The notes beneath the pieces are model-generated. The model did not search any database, was not told where the DNA came from, and saw only the letters and a list, made by a program, of their open reading frames with translations. The position numbers and the translations under genes were made by a program. Source: Nitrospirae bacterium GWF2_44_13 (GTDB lineage: Bacteria; Nitrospirota; Thermodesulfovibrionia; Thermodesulfovibrionales; UBA1546). Taken from it: 58,220 nt of DNA. The stretch is from positions 1-58,220 of the forward strand of contig MHEE01000018.1 of the NCBI GenBank assembly GCA_001805105.1. Direction: 5' to 3'. How positions within the stretch are numbered: the stretch's first letter is position 1; each line of letters begins with the position of its first letter. Positions 24,690 to 34,645 of the stretch are shown here, in pieces.

Positions 24690-25352
24690 ATGAACCTGAA
24701 AAATAAGATTCCTCTCGGTAAAATTAAATATGTCCTCCTTGATATGGACGGAACTCTTCTTGATAAGTATTTTGACGATTACTTCTGGGAGCATCTTGTG
24801 CCTGAAAAATATGCCGAGAAAAACAGCATCACATTCGGAAAGGCAAGGGAAGCGCTTCTCATAAAATACAAACGCCATGAAGGCACTTTGAACTGGACTG
24901 ACATAGATTTCTGGTCAAGGGAACTCAATCTCGACATTCCTGCCCTCAAAGAACAGATACGGCACCTGATAGAGATCCATCCTCATGTGGAAGATTTTCT
25001 GAGGATGCTGAAGAAACAAAAGAAAAAAGTTTTTCTTGTTACGAATGCGCATTATAAAGTTTTGGATTTAAAATTTAAGAAAACTGAACTCGGAAAGTAT
25101 TTTGATGCCGCAATTACATCTTTTGAAATGGGATACCCCAAAGAGATGCTTGAATTCTGGAAAAAGGCTGAAAAGAAGCTCGGTTTTGAGAAGGAAAAGA
25201 CACTCTTTGTTGATGACACAGAGGAGATACTGAAAACAGCAAGGAAATACGGGATAAAATACATTATTCACAAGGCAAAGGCAAATTCAAAAATCAAGCC
25301 TAAGCTGTCAAAGGATTTCCAGCATATTTTTGATTTTAGCGAACTGATATGA
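24690..25352 (+). CDS. HAD-superfamily hydrolase, YrfG-like (GMP/IMP 5'-nucleotidase type)
   Basis: A 220-residue HAD phosphatase. The nucleophile D18 and general acid D20 are in LLDMDGTLLD, motif II is LVTNAH, and motifs III/IV are YPKEMLEFW and LFVDDTEEILKTA. The cap region after motif I (KYFDDYFWEHLVPEKYAEKN) resembles YrfG-type purine nucleotidases, but the substrate is not established by the sequence. The gene is in line with the his genes upstream and nadB downstream. Confidence 0.85.
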   Translation: MNLKNKIPLGKIKYVLLDMDGTLLDKYFDDYFWEHLVPEKYAEKNSITFGKAREALLIKYKRHEGTLNWTDIDFWSRELNLDIPALKEQIRHLIEIHPHVEDFLRMLKKQKKKVFLVTNAHYKVLDLKFKKTELGKYFDAAITSFEMGYPKEMLEFWKKAEKKLGFEKEKTLFVDDTEEILKTARKYGIKYIIHKAKANSKIKPKLSKDFQHIFDFSELI

Positions 25353-25388
25353 GAGATTATTTTAAGCATATTGATAAGCAAATAATGT

Positions 25389-26963
25389 ATGGACATAGAA
25401 ACCACTGATTTTTTAATTATCGGAAGCGGGGTTGCCGGACTGAGGGCTGCAATAGAGCTTGCGCCTCACGGGAACGTCCTTGTCGCAACAAAGGACATGC
25501 CCAAAGAAAGCAGCACAGAATACGCGCAGGGAGGCATAGCTGTTGCGCTGAGCGATGAAGATAAAGTCGGGATACATTTTGAAGATACGCTAAAGGCCGG
25601 TGACGGCCTCTGCAATGAGGACGCGGTAAAGATTCTTGTTGAGGAAGGCCCTGAAAGAATTCTTGAGCTCATATCATGGGGCGCTGCATTTGACAAGGAA
25701 GGGACAAAACTTGATTTCACAATAGAAGGAGCACATTCAAGGAAAAGAGTGCTGCATGCGCATGGAGATTCCACAGGCAAGGAACTGGAGCGCGTGCTTT
25801 TGAACAAAGTGCGTTCTTATCCGTCGGTAAAAAAATATCCCTTTGCATTTACAGTGGACCTGATCATAAAAGATGGTGAATGCTGCGGAGCGTATATCCT
25901 GAAGGACAGAAAGATTACTGCAATCATTGCAAAGGCAACCATCCTTTGCACAGGAGGCGCAGGACAGATATTCGCAAGAACAACCAATCCCATGGTGGCA
26001 ACAGGAGACGGCATGGCGATAGCCTTCCGCGCAGGCGCTCAGCTTGAAGATATGGAATTTATCCAGTTTCATCCCACAAGCCTCTACTCTCAGTATGCCC
26101 CGCAGTTTCTGCTCAGCGAGGCAATGAGAGGCGAAGGCGCAATTTTAAGGAATATAAACAAAGAACCTTTTATGAAAAATTATCACTGCGATGCGGAACT
26201 TGCGTCGAGAGATATTGTATCAAGGGCGATAATCTCAGAAATGGTTAAAACTGAAAGCAGCCATGTGTATCTTGACATGACCCATCTCGAAAAAGATTTT
26301 GTCAGAAAACGGTTTCCTCAAATTTATTCTACATGCCTTCGATACAACGTAGACATAACAAGCGACCTGATACCTGTATCCCCGGCTGCCCATTACATCA
26401 TGGGAGGAGTAAAAACTGACTTAAACGGCGTTACAAGCATGAAAAGACTCTCTGCGGCAGGCGAAGTAGCATGCACAGGCGTACACGGCGCAAACAGGCT
26501 TGCAAGCAACAGCCTCCTTGAAGGGCTTGTTTACGGCGCACGCACAGGCAGCACAGCATATCAATCATCTTCTGACATAAAAAATCTGACGGCTGTGAAA
26601 GAGCATGTATCAGAGTATACTGCCGCATATCATTCCATTCCGGAACATGACGAGATACGAATGACTCTGAGAAAGCTCATGTGGGACAGGGTTGGAATAA
26701 TAAGGTGCGGCGAGTCTCTTGAAAAGGCAAGGAAAAAACTTTCAGAATGGGCCTTCATCCTTGATAAAGTCTTTTACACAAGGCGCGAACTTGAATTAAA
26801 AAACATGCTTACTGTTGCAATGATGATCACTGAGGCCGCCTCTCTCAGAAAAGGAAGCGTGGGAGCGCATTACAGATCTGATTTTCCGGAAAAGGGCCAA
26901 GACTGGCAGAAACATATTGCACTGTCCAGAGAAGATGATAGAATAAAATATAGTCCGGCATAA
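25389..26963 (+). CDS. nadB: L-aspartate oxidase
   Basis: NadB is an FAD enzyme that oxidises L-aspartate to iminoaspartate for NAD synthesis; in anaerobes fumarate serves as electron acceptor. The 524-residue chain starts with the dinucleotide-binding motif IIGSGVAGLRAAIELA. SSTEYAQGGIAVALS and HRLASNSLLE-type (here GANRLASNSLLEGLVYGARTG) segments match the family, and the C-terminal helical domain ends the protein. Its start lies 36 bp after the HAD gene. Confidence 0.95.
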   Translation: MDIETTDFLIIGSGVAGLRAAIELAPHGNVLVATKDMPKESSTEYAQGGIAVALSDEDKVGIHFEDTLKAGDGLCNEDAVKILVEEGPERILELISWGAAFDKEGTKLDFTIEGAHSRKRVLHAHGDSTGKELERVLLNKVRSYPSVKKYPFAFTVDLIIKDGECCGAYILKDRKITAIIAKATILCTGGAGQIFARTTNPMVATGDGMAIAFRAGAQLEDMEFIQFHPTSLYSQYAPQFLLSEAMRGEGAILRNINKEPFMKNYHCDAELASRDIVSRAIISEMVKTESSHVYLDMTHLEKDFVRKRFPQIYSTCLRYNVDITSDLIPVSPAAHYIMGGVKTDLNGVTSMKRLSAAGEVACTGVHGANRLASNSLLEGLVYGARTGSTAYQSSSDIKNLTAVKEHVSEYTAAYHSIPEHDEIRMTLRKLMWDRVGIIRCGESLEKARKKLSEWAFILDKVFYTRRELELKNMLTVAMMITEAASLRKGSVGAHYRSDFPEKGQDWQKHIALSREDDRIKYSPA

Positions 26964-26986
26964 GAGATGCCTCAGAAGAGGTGATA

Positions 26987-28405
26987 ATGAATACCAGAAA
27001 AACCAAGATTGTCTGCACAATAGGCCCGGCTTCATCAAGCCGCGAGGCAATACGCTCTCTTATAAGAAAGGGAATGGATGTTGCAAGACTGAACTTCTCT
27101 CACGGTGACCATATCACTTACAAAAAGATTTCAAAACTTATAAGAGATGAATCCGGAAACCTTAAAAAAGCAGTGGCAATCCTGCAGGATCTGCAAGGCA
27201 TAAAGATCAGGGTCGCACTTGTCAGCAACGGTTCAGTAGAGCTTAAAAAAGGCGCAGAGATATTTCTGCACAGCGGCAAAGAGGTCAGCAATGACAAGCA
27301 TATATTCATTTCATATCCTGCGCTCAGAAAAGATATAAAGACAGGCGACAGGATACTTTTTGATGATGGTTTGATTCAGGCAAATGTAACAGACAAAACC
27401 CGTGACGGATTACGGGCGAAAATTATTGAGGGCGGTGTTTTAAGAGATAAAAAAGGAGTCAACCTCCCTCATGTAAAAACAACCCTGCCGTCCTTCACGG
27501 ACAAAGACAAAAACGACCTCAGCTTCGGGTTAACAATCGGTGTTGATTACGCAGCGCTGTCATTTGTAAGAACCGCAAGTGACGTAAGAGTTGTGAAGGA
27601 ATGGCTTAAAAAAAGGCACGCCTCGCTGCCTCTCATAGCAAAGATCGAAAAGCCTGAGGCAATTGATGATATTGACGGCATACTTGATGAGGCGGACGGA
27701 ATAATGATTGCAAGAGGAGACCTCGGAGTTGAGATATCGCCTGAAGAGGTTCCCATAATACAGAAGATGCTTATCAGCAAAGCCAATGATAAAGGAAAGC
27801 TTGTTATAACAGCAACACAGATGCTTGAATCAATGACAGAACATTCAAGGCCGACAAGAGCAGAGGCAACAGATGTTGCAAACGCTGTAATAGACGGCAG
27901 TGATGCGCTCATGCTCTCCGCAGAGACAGCGACAGGGAAATACCCTGTAATTGCAGTAAAGATGATGGACAGGATTATAAGATATACAGAGTCTCAATCC
28001 TTAGCCAGACATGATTATTCCGGCTTTGCCATGCTCTTCTCTGACTTTTCAGGCGCTGTTGCCGAAGCTGCGTGCACCGCAGCCGGAGATATTCACGCAA
28101 AGGCCATTGTTGCATTTACTCAATCGGGGTTTACGGCCAGGCTTGTATCCAAGTTCAGGCCCGAAGTTCCGATAATAGGCGTTACTCCTTATCACAATAT
28201 TAAGCGTAGGATGTCTCTTTACTGGGGAGTTACGCCGATGCTCATATCTCACGTATCTAATACGGATAATATGATTCAGAAAGTAGAAAAATTACTGATT
28301 GCCTCCCAAATAGCAAAAAAAGGTGATAATATAGTCATAACTGCAGGCTCGCCACTCATGAAACGCGGTACAACAAATCTCATAAAACTGCACAAAATTT
28401 CGTAG
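26987..28405 (+). CDS. pyk: Pyruvate kinase
   Basis: Pyruvate kinase transfers phosphate from phosphoenolpyruvate to ADP. I choose the ATG at 26987 (472 residues) with AGAGGTG before it; a GTG two codons earlier is possible. RKTKIVCTIGPASSS, VARLNFSHGDH, the LIAKIEKPEAIDDID and IMIARGDLGVEI active-site signature, and the effector domain C-terminus (GDNIVITAGSPLMKRGTTN) are all present. The extra PEP-utiliser domain seen in some pyruvate kinases is absent. Confidence 0.96.
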   Translation: MNTRKTKIVCTIGPASSSREAIRSLIRKGMDVARLNFSHGDHITYKKISKLIRDESGNLKKAVAILQDLQGIKIRVALVSNGSVELKKGAEIFLHSGKEVSNDKHIFISYPALRKDIKTGDRILFDDGLIQANVTDKTRDGLRAKIIEGGVLRDKKGVNLPHVKTTLPSFTDKDKNDLSFGLTIGVDYAALSFVRTASDVRVVKEWLKKRHASLPLIAKIEKPEAIDDIDGILDEADGIMIARGDLGVEISPEEVPIIQKMLISKANDKGKLVITATQMLESMTEHSRPTRAEATDVANAVIDGSDALMLSAETATGKYPVIAVKMMDRIIRYTESQSLARHDYSGFAMLFSDFSGAVAEAACTAAGDIHAKAIVAFTQSGFTARLVSKFRPEVPIIGVTPYHNIKRRMSLYWGVTPMLISHVSNTDNMIQKVEKLLIASQIAKKGDNIVITAGSPLMKRGTTNLIKLHKIS

Positions 28406-29752
28406 CTAAGGAACTTTTATCTCATACGCCTTAATCTTGCGGTGCAGATTGCTTCTTTCCACATCCAGAATCTCAGCCGTCCTTGATATATTCCAGTTAT
28501 TTTCCTCAAGTTTCTTCGTGATATAGTCCTTCTCAAAGGCGTCTCTTGCATCCTTAAGCGTTTTGTATTGGAAATAGCCAGATCCCTCGTGTTCAACTGG
28601 GATAAAGAGATTCCTGGCGTCTATTATATTTGAAGGCGTCATTATAACAAGCCTCTCTATGACATTCTTAAGTTCCCTTACATTCCCGGGCCAGCCGTAT
28701 GACTGCAGATATTTCAATGCTTCGGGCAGTATCTTTCTGGGAGGCTTGCCGTATTCTGCGGCAAGGGAATCAAGGAAGTATTCAACAAGAAGTGGAATGT
28801 CTTCTTTTCTTTCCCTCAAAGGCGGGATAAATAAAGGTATAACATTCAGCCTGAAGAAGAGGTCTTCCCTGAAACTGCTTTTCCTTACTTCTTCCCTGAG
28901 GTCTTTATTAGTGGCTGCAATTATCCTGACGTCAACATTTATATTCTTATTTCCCCCTACCCGCTGAAACTCCTGAGTCTCAATTACGCGCAGAACCTTT
29001 GCCTGTGTCTGAAGTGACATGTCGCCTATCTCGTCAAGAAATAACGTCCCTCCGTCAGCAAGTTCAAACTTCCCGTTTTTCTTCTCAAATGCTCCTGTGA
29101 AAGAACCTTTCTCATGCCCGAAAAGCTCGCTCTCTATGAGTTCCTGCGGAATGGCAGCGCAATTTACCTCAATAAAAGGCTTCCCTGCCCTCGGGCTTTT
29201 TTCATGCATCAGCCTCGCGGCAACTTCTTTACCGGTGCCGCTTTCTCCAAATATCAGCACACGGCTGTTGCTCCGGGCAGCCATCTCCATCTGTTCCCGC
29301 AATTCTCTTATTTTCTGTGATTCGCCGACAAGCTTCCACTTCCTTGTAAGGTTTTCCTTAAGCGCAATGTTTTCTCTCTCAAGCGTCCTCTTTTCAATAG
29401 CCCTCTTTGACACAAGAAGCACCCTCTCAAGTGAAAGCGGCTTCTCAAGAAAATCATATGCGCCTGTCTGTGTGGCTTTCACAGCAAGTTCAATACTACC
29501 GTGCCCTGATATCATTATTACAGGGACCTCAGGCTTCATCGCCTTTATCTCCTGCAGTGTCTTAATTCCATCCATGCCGGTAAGCCATATATCCAGAAAA
29601 ATAAGGTCGGGAGAAGCCTCCCTGAGTATCCTCACTGCTTCTTCACCTGAGTCTGCAGTCAGAATATCATAGCCTTCATCTTCCAGTATGCCTGAAAGGC
29701 TTTCTCTTATTCCTTCTTCATCGTCAACTATAAGAATTACAGGTTTTGACAC
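28406..29752 (-). CDS. Sigma-54-dependent response regulator (NtrC/NtrX family)
   Basis: A 448-residue transcription activator. The receiver domain (1-120) has phospho-acceptor D54 in LIFLDIWLTGMDG. The AAA+ domain (about 140-375) has Walker A GESGTGKE, the sigma-54 contact loop GSFTGA (a common variant of GAFTGA), and Walker B GGTLFLDEIGD. A Fis-type HTH closes the protein (ISRTAEILDVERSNLHRKIK). It lies 19 bp after the histidine kinase gene, its presumed partner. No -24/-12 promoter was recognised near it. Confidence 0.94.
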   Translation of the reverse strand: MSKPVILIVDDEEGIRESLSGILEDEGYDILTADSGEEAVRILREASPDLIFLDIWLTGMDGIKTLQEIKAMKPEVPVIMISGHGSIELAVKATQTGAYDFLEKPLSLERVLLVSKRAIEKRTLERENIALKENLTRKWKLVGESQKIRELREQMEMAARSNSRVLIFGESGTGKEVAARLMHEKSPRAGKPFIEVNCAAIPQELIESELFGHEKGSFTGAFEKKNGKFELADGGTLFLDEIGDMSLQTQAKVLRVIETQEFQRVGGNKNINVDVRIIAATNKDLREEVRKSSFREDLFFRLNVIPLFIPPLRERKEDIPLLVEYFLDSLAAEYGKPPRKILPEALKYLQSYGWPGNVRELKNVIERLVIMTPSNIIDARNLFIPVEHEGSGYFQYKTLKDARDAFEKDYITKKLEENNWNISRTAEILDVERSNLHRKIKAYEIKVP

Positions 29753-29771
29753 TTTGCCTCTCCTTCCAAGC

Positions 29772-31817
29772 CTATATATCTCTTATTGGCAGTTCTATAG
29801 TAAAGATTGTGCCCTTGGGGCTATTGTCTCTTACCCTGATATATCCCCTGTGTTCCATAACAATTTTGTTTGCAATAGCCAGCCCCAGCCCTGTGCCGTC
29901 TTTTTTTGTAGAGAAATAAGGAAGAAATATTTTGTCTTTATCATCTTCCTTCATTCCTGGGCCGTCGTCTGCAATGTCCATAAAAATCCTGTTTGCCGGC
30001 TTATCCATATAAACTTTAAGTTCTATATTACCACTATTCCCCATTGCCTGAAACGCATTGTCAAAAATATTAATCATCACCCGCTTGAACTGCTCGCCAT
30101 CCATTTCAACAGGCGGCATATCATCCGGCAGCGGCAGTACCACTTTTATATTAAATCCCTTATAATCCTTATAGAGTTCCAGCACTTCTTTGATTATGCC
30201 TGCGAGGTTTGCCGGCATCTTTTTTATCTCGGGCATCTTGCCAAATCTTGAGAACTCATCAACAAGCCTCTTAAGGCTGTCAACCTCATTTACTATGGTC
30301 TTTGTAGAGCGTTCAAATATCTGGCCAAAATCCTTATCCTTCTGTTCCCACTTCTTCATCATTCTTTCTGTTGAAAGCTTTATAGGCGTAAGCGGATTCT
30401 TTATCTCATGCGCTATTCTCCTTGCAACTTCTTCCCATGCAATTGCCTTCTGAGCTTTTATGAGATCGGTAAGGTCGTCAAAGACTACCAGCAGTCCTAT
30501 CGGTGTTGATGCCTTGTCCCTGAGAGTGGTAACAAAGACTCTCAGCATAAGCCTTTTGTCTCCGACTGTCACCCTTACATCTTTCTCTATGCCTTTGAGG
30601 TCTTTAATTATTATCCCGCTGATAAGAGCGTTAAGCTCTTCCGATGCAATTATTGCCGTCAGTTCCCTGTAGTTTTTATTAATCACGTTTTCAACTGTTA
30701 CATTCAATGTAGAACATGCAGCAACATTGATTGTCAGTATCCTGCCATGCACATCAAGGAACACAACACCGGAATTAATATTCGCAAGTATGTTCTCCAT
30801 CCAGAGCCTTTCCCTGTCGGATTTCACATAAGCCTTCTGGAGCGTCTCTTTCCCTTCCTTCAATCCGGACACCATATGATTGAAAGAATTTATCAGCAGC
30901 CCTATCTCATCATCCCTTCTGAGATTAAGGCGGACATCAAGATTTCCTGATGCAACTTCCTCTGTGGCCTGCGCAAGGCTCTGTATGGGGTCCGTAATGC
31001 CTCTTGCAATCCTCAACGCCACCCATAGGGCCATGAACACAACAATCAAAGTAAAGAAGGCAAGGATTAAAATATAGTTCATTTTTAAGGGCACTTTCCA
31101 TGATTCCATGTTCAAATAGTCTTCGTATGCGCTTTTTACCTTTTCAACATTGACCGCAATATCTTTTGGCAAAGTGGTTTCAATAACTACAATTCCAGTC
31201 ATTTTCCCCCCGGAATATTCCGGAATGGCTGCCCTGATTGTATCTCCGTTTTCGCCGGATATGACCTCTGTCCCCTCTTTACCGTCAAATGCGGCCTTAA
31301 TCGTCTCTGTCGGATTTTCAGGGCTCCTGTTCATACGAACTGTTCTATAGCCCGAAGCAGATTTTTCACCTGACACAACTGCCCTTGCAAATTCCATAGC
31401 CCTCTGCCTTTCCATCTCATAAACAGACTTAGCGACATTAAGTGAACTTGTAAGAGGCTGCCTGAACTGGGGGGTCAGAAATTTGTCTATGTAATTCGTA
31501 ACAAGCCCGCTTGCCACAAAGAACAGAAGCACTGCAGGTATAGACGTAAGCACAACAAATATCACGACAATCTTTGTCTTGAATTTATAACCAAGAATCT
31601 TCTGCTTTCTCTCTATGTAGAGCTTTATAAGGTTCTTGCTGACAAAAAATATCAGGGTCAGAAGCGCAATTATATTCAGGTTCAGAAGAACCAGAAGGAT
31701 TACTATTGTCAAAACCGACACCGTTTCAAGCCTGATGTAATACAGCTCAACCGCTGAAGCGGCAATTATAAAAATAAAAAAACCTAAGAATAGCAGTCCG
31801 TTTCTAAGATTTTTCAT
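29772..31817 (-). CDS. NtrY-like membrane sensor histidine kinase
   Basis: A 681-residue sensor with three N-terminal membrane helices (about 7-27, 34-60, 84-106), a periplasmic region (about 107-245) and a fourth helix (about 248-270). A HAMP domain (about 272-325) and a PAS domain (about 340-450) follow. The HisKA phospho-acceptor His is in [17 protein letters not shown], and the ATPase domain has [16 protein letters not shown] and GTGLGLAI. This order is that of NtrY, suggesting redox or nitrogen-related sensing (inference). Its ATG overlaps the stop of the DUF4390 gene. Confidence 0.92.
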   Translation of the reverse strand: MKNLRNGLLFLGFFIFIIAASAVELYYIRLETVSVLTIVILLVLLNLNIIALLTLIFFVSKNLIKLYIERKQKILGYKFKTKIVVIFVVLTSIPAVLLFFVASGLVTNYIDKFLTPQFRQPLTSSLNVAKSVYEMERQRAMEFARAVVSGEKSASGYRTVRMNRSPENPTETIKAAFDGKEGTEVISGENGDTIRAAIPEYSGGKMTGIVVIETTLPKDIAVNVEKVKSAYEDYLNMESWKVPLKMNYILILAFFTLIVVFMALWVALRIARGITDPIQSLAQATEEVASGNLDVRLNLRRDDEIGLLINSFNHMVSGLKEGKETLQKAYVKSDRERLWMENILANINSGVVFLDVHGRILTINVAACSTLNVTVENVINKNYRELTAIIASEELNALISGIIIKDLKGIEKDVRVTVGDKRLMLRVFVTTLRDKASTPIGLLVVFDDLTDLIKAQKAIAWEEVARRIAHEIKNPLTPIKLSTERMMKKWEQKDKDFGQIFERSTKTIVNEVDSLKRLVDEFSRFGKMPEIKKMPANLAGIIKEVLELYKDYKGFNIKVVLPLPDDMPPVEMDGEQFKRVMINIFDNAFQAMGNSGNIELKVYMDKPANRIFMDIADDGPGMKEDDKDKIFLPYFSTKKDGTGLGLAIANKIVMEHRGYIRVRDNSPKGTIFTIELPIRDI

Positions 31818-32428
31818 TTCCCCTGCCCCACACTGAATTTTGAAGAGTCCTTGACTTTGGTGAACTCCTTTTCCGGCACAAAGAAAAACAGATAACTTAT
31901 AACAGGAGGGAGTTTTCTTAATCTGGACTCAACTGTTATTCTGACAAAATAGCCGTCGGGATCAAGTTCTCTTGTATTTGTAAGCTTAAGATCTCTGATA
32001 CTTAATGACCACTTCAATAATGAATCAAGCTCATTGAATCGTTTTTCTATTACTGTCATGCCATCTGATGATGTCGCTACATACTCCTTCTTGACAGGAT
32101 CTGCCCGCAGCGTTTTAACAATAGGTTTTCCCAGAACAAACTCGTCAGGCCAGATTTTCCATACCCTGAAAAGGTCTATATGAAATGTAATCTCTTTTGC
32201 TATCCCGTTTTTCAGATCCCGCAGTTGTTTTTCATCAAGGATAAGCCCTGTTGTAACATATATTTCGTTGTTTACGATCTTCGTTTCCGGACCGATTATC
32301 TCAGCGCACCTTGTTATAGAAGGGAAAAACAACAAACACCCCCAAAAAAGCAAAAAACAAAAAGCAAAACTACATCTCCTGCCTATCAATTTAGACTTGA
32401 CATCTCCCTTGAAAAAATTTATTTTCAT
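31814..32428 (-). CDS. DUF4390 exported protein
   Basis: I start it at the ATG at 32428 (204 residues), directly before a basic N-region and a hydrophobic segment ([15 protein letters not shown]). An open extension further upstream overlaps the divergent gene's leader and looks non-coding. The rest, with [21 protein letters not shown] and [23 protein letters not shown], matches DUF4390. That family is often found directly before NtrY-type kinases and may be a periplasmic accessory of the sensor (inference from context). No strong Shine-Dalgarno is visible and a TATAAT overlaps the start region, so the start is uncertain. Confidence 0.78.
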   Translation of the reverse strand: MKINFFKGDVKSKLIGRRCSFAFCFLLFWGCLLFFPSITRCAEIIGPETKIVNNEIYVTTGLILDEKQLRDLKNGIAKEITFHIDLFRVWKIWPDEFVLGKPIVKTLRADPVKKEYVATSSDGMTVIEKRFNELDSLLKWSLSIRDLKLTNTRELDPDGYFVRITVESRLRKLPPVISYLFFFVPEKEFTKVKDSSKFSVGQGK

Positions 32429-32521
32429 TATAGCATAATAAAGACAGTGAAGAGTGAATAGTAGCAGTGGAACGTGTCGGTGAACAAACACAGAAAACTG
32501 ACACTGAGAAAAGGAGGAGAC

Positions 32522-33004
32522 GTGGAACTCAAAACCGTAAAGATAGATATTCCAGAAAACTGCAATGTCATACTTGGACAGACACATTTTATAAAAACAG
32601 CGGAAGACCTTTATGAAATTGTAATGACAACCGTTCCGCATGCAATTTTTGGAATCGCATTCACTGAAGCGTCAGGCCCGTGCCTGATAAGGACAGAGGG
32701 GAACGACGACGGGCTTATAGATGCCTGCGTAAAAAACCTTCAGGCGCTCGGCGCAGGACATGTATTCTGCATGCTGATGCGCGGAGCCTATCCTATAAAT
32801 GTGCTCAACCAGATTAAGAACTGTCCTGAAGTATGCAGGATATTCTGTGCAACAGCAAATCCCGTTGAAGTTGTTGTAGCCGCTCTATCCCACGGGAACG
32901 GGGTGCTGGGAGTCGTTGACGGTTTAGGACCGAAAGGCATAGAGACGCCTGAAGATAAGGCTCACAGAAAAGAATTTCTAAGAAAGATCGGATACAAACT
33001 GTAA
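32522..33004 (+). CDS. Adenosine-specific kinase (DUF355 family)
   Basis: A 160-residue protein of the family characterised in hyperthermophilic archaea as an adenosine-specific kinase. I use the GTG at 32522 because AGGAGG lies immediately upstream and family members start ELK-x-VKI. The upstream in-frame extension reads through a CACTGACACT-type repeat. Diagnostic segments are NVILGQTHFIKTAEDLYE, EASGPCLIRTEGND, CRIFCATANPVEVVVA and VDGLGPKGIETPEDK. It lies 4 bp before the zinc-ribbon gene and heads the block containing dsrC and dsrMKJOP. Confidence 0.9.
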   Translation: MELKTVKIDIPENCNVILGQTHFIKTAEDLYEIVMTTVPHAIFGIAFTEASGPCLIRTEGNDDGLIDACVKNLQALGAGHVFCMLMRGAYPINVLNQIKNCPEVCRIFCATANPVEVVVAALSHGNGVLGVVDGLGPKGIETPEDKAHRKEFLRKIGYKL

Positions 33005-33008
33005 AACC

Positions 33009-33395
33009 ATGCGAATCAGCGGCAGAGTCAAAAAACCATTATGTCCATTCTGCGGTGAGCCGTTTAAAAAGCCTGAGGATATAAAGGCCGGGCTTGGAAA
33101 TGTTTTTACAGGCGGGAAATGTAAATGCGGAACAGCATACGTCTTCGACCGCTCAGGCCACAATCTCGGTGAGGCTTATGTTGATGCCCTTGTATTTGCC
33201 TGCAACGGTGATTGGGAAAAAGCATGGACGCTAACGCCTGATGCGGACTATAAAATAGAATCTTTCCACTATAATCAGGGAAGCCATCAATTAATAGAGA
33301 GCATAAAGAAAGGCTTACGGACAAGCGAAAACCTCCTGTTCATTAAAGTGGAGAACAAGGCGCAAAGCGGTAAGGAAAACAGCAAGAGACGATAA
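33009..33395 (+). CDS. Hypothetical zinc-ribbon protein upstream of dsrC
   Basis: I do not recognise this 128-residue family. Two cysteine knuckles are visible, CPFCG (residues 12-16) and CKCG (about 38-41), which would bind one zinc or iron. GTAYVFDRSGHNLGEAYVDAL, NGDWEKAWTLTPDADY and FHYNQGSHQLIES form the rest, followed by a basic tail. It sits 4 bp after the adenosine kinase gene and about 210 bp before dsrC. Co-conservation with dsr genes would support a role in sulfur metabolism. Nothing firmer can be said. Confidence 0.7.
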   Translation: MRISGRVKKPLCPFCGEPFKKPEDIKAGLGNVFTGGKCKCGTAYVFDRSGHNLGEAYVDALVFACNGDWEKAWTLTPDADYKIESFHYNQGSHQLIESIKKGLRTSENLLFIKVENKAQSGKENSKRR

Positions 33396-33608
33396 ATAAA
33401 TATAATTTGCAAATATTTTTTTATTTGACCGAATATGTTAAGATATTTTACTGTTTATAGTCCAATTGGGAATCTGATTGCCTTCAAATAATACTTTTTA
33501 TCCTGTAAGAAGGGGTTATTTAGAAGTTAAGGCAAATATTGAGCGGGAGATTTCTCCCCTACTTATATTGAACAAGGAAAATTTTCGGCCAAAAGGAGGG
33601 ACGTAAAA

Positions 33609-33944
33609 ATGCCAACGATGGAAGTTAAGGGGAAACAGATTGAGGTTGATGATGACGGATATATTATTAATCTTGACGACTGGAGCAAGGAACTCGCCAT
33701 ACAAGTGGCGGCACAGGACGGCATCACACTGACGGATGCTCACTGGGAAGTCATTAACTTCCTCAGAGACTACTACAAGCAGTATCAGATTGCGCCCATG
33801 ATAAAAATTCTCGTTAAAGAGATCGGAAAGGCTATGGGGACTGAAAAAGGCAACACAAAGTACCTTTACGAACTTTATCCGGGCGGGCCTGCAAAGCAGG
33901 CATGTAAGTACGCAGGGCTTCCAAAACCAACAGGTTGCGTATAA
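33609..33944 (+). CDS. dsrC: DsrC, sulfite-reduction trisulfide carrier
   Basis: DsrC accepts sulfur from the DsrAB sulfite reductase as a trisulfide, which the DsrMKJOP membrane complex then reduces. The 111-residue protein has GYIINLDDWSKELA, HWEVINFLRDYYKQY and the flexible C-terminal arm with both redox cysteines, C99 and C110 (CX10C, penultimate residue). That marks a true DsrC and not a one-cysteine TusE-like form. AGGAGGG precedes the ATG. The roughly 210-bp leader holds a small GGGAGA/TCTCCC hairpin at about 33543. A terminator-like hairpin follows the gene, so dsrC may be expressed more highly than dsrMKJOP. Confidence 0.96.
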   Translation: MPTMEVKGKQIEVDDDGYIINLDDWSKELAIQVAAQDGITLTDAHWEVINFLRDYYKQYQIAPMIKILVKEIGKAMGTEKGNTKYLYELYPGGPAKQACKYAGLPKPTGCV

Positions 33945-33953
33945 AGAATTAAA

Positions 33954-33989
33954 GAAGTAAGGGGGTTTCCGCCTCTTACTTCTCATTTT
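33954..33989 (+). terminator. Terminator-like hairpin between dsrC and the dsrMKJOP block
   Basis: GAAGTAAG (33954-33961) pairs with CTTACTTC (33975-33982), extended inward by GGG/CC pairs, and is followed by a T-rich stretch. Partial termination here would favour abundant DsrC. Confidence 0.7.
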
Positions 33990-34072
33990 TATCTCTTTAA
34001 GAAAACAGTTAGTTTGTGCGGGAGTTTATCTCCACCGAGCCAAAGAGTTACCGGGAGGGAACAAAGCCGGAC

Positions 34073-34645
34073 ATGAGACTGAACAGCCTCTTAACAGATA
34101 AAAAGGCTTCCATTCTGGAGAAATGGTTTGATGTAATAATAGAGACATACCCTCCTGACACCGCAAGTTTTTTAAAGAATCGAAATAACAGCTTTGCCAA
34201 TCCGACAGGGTCCACTATCTCTCAGGGGATAGAAGATATATTTGATGAACTCCTCAGAGGGCTCAACAGGGAAAAGACTTCTCAGTTCCTTGATGACATT
34301 GTGAGAATAAGGGCAGTTCAGGATTTCACACCCTCTCAGGCGCTCTCTTTTATCTTCCCCTTGAAGAGAATCATCAGAGAAGAACTCGCCGCTGAAATAG
34401 CCGGGAAGCATCTTTCGGATGAAATCCTCGCCCTTGAATCTGAAATCGACGGCCTCGCACTTTCATCATTTGATATTTACATGAAGTGCAGGGAAAAGAT
34501 TTACGACATAAAGGCTAATGAAGTTAAAAGGAGCACCTTCAGGCTCTTGCAAATGGCTAACCTGATAAATGACACCAATGGAGAGGAACCTGATCTCGAA
34601 GGAAGCAATAATCTCAAAATAAAAAGAGGAGAGGTAAAGAAATGA
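34073..34645 (+). CDS. RsbRD-type N-terminal-domain protein upstream of dsrM
   Basis: About 190 residues from the ATG at 34073; a GTG start at 34016 is also open but has no Shine-Dalgarno. LNSLLTDKKASILEKWFDVI and the all-helical, globin-like remainder (RIRAVQDFTPSQALSFIFPL) match the RsbRD N-terminal domain family, originally defined in the stressosome co-antagonist RsbR. No STAS domain follows, so it is a stand-alone sensor domain. The stop overlaps the dsrM start (ATGA), so the two are translationally coupled. Such a protein next to dsrMKJOP recurs in sulfate reducers, and a regulatory or redox-sensing role is inference. Confidence 0.82.
   Translation: MRLNSLLTDKKASILEKWFDVIIETYPPDTASFLKNRNNSFANPTGSTISQGIEDIFDELLRGLNREKTSQFLDDIVRIRAVQDFTPSQALSFIFPLKRIIREELAAEIAGKHLSDEILALESEIDGLALSSFDIYMKCREKIYDIKANEVKRSTFRLLQMANLINDTNGEEPDLEGSNNLKIKRGEVKK

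Noticed and set aside
32474-32521. Upstream start (GTG 32474) for the adenosine-specific kinase
   Set aside because: The added residues are encoded by a CACTGACACT-type repeat, have no match to the family N terminus, and AGGAGG lies just before the GTG at 32522.
33396-33608. Strong promoter for dsrC at TTGACC (33425-33430)
   Set aside because: A -35-like hexamer is present but no good -10 lies at 16-18 bp spacing, so I do not list it as a feature.
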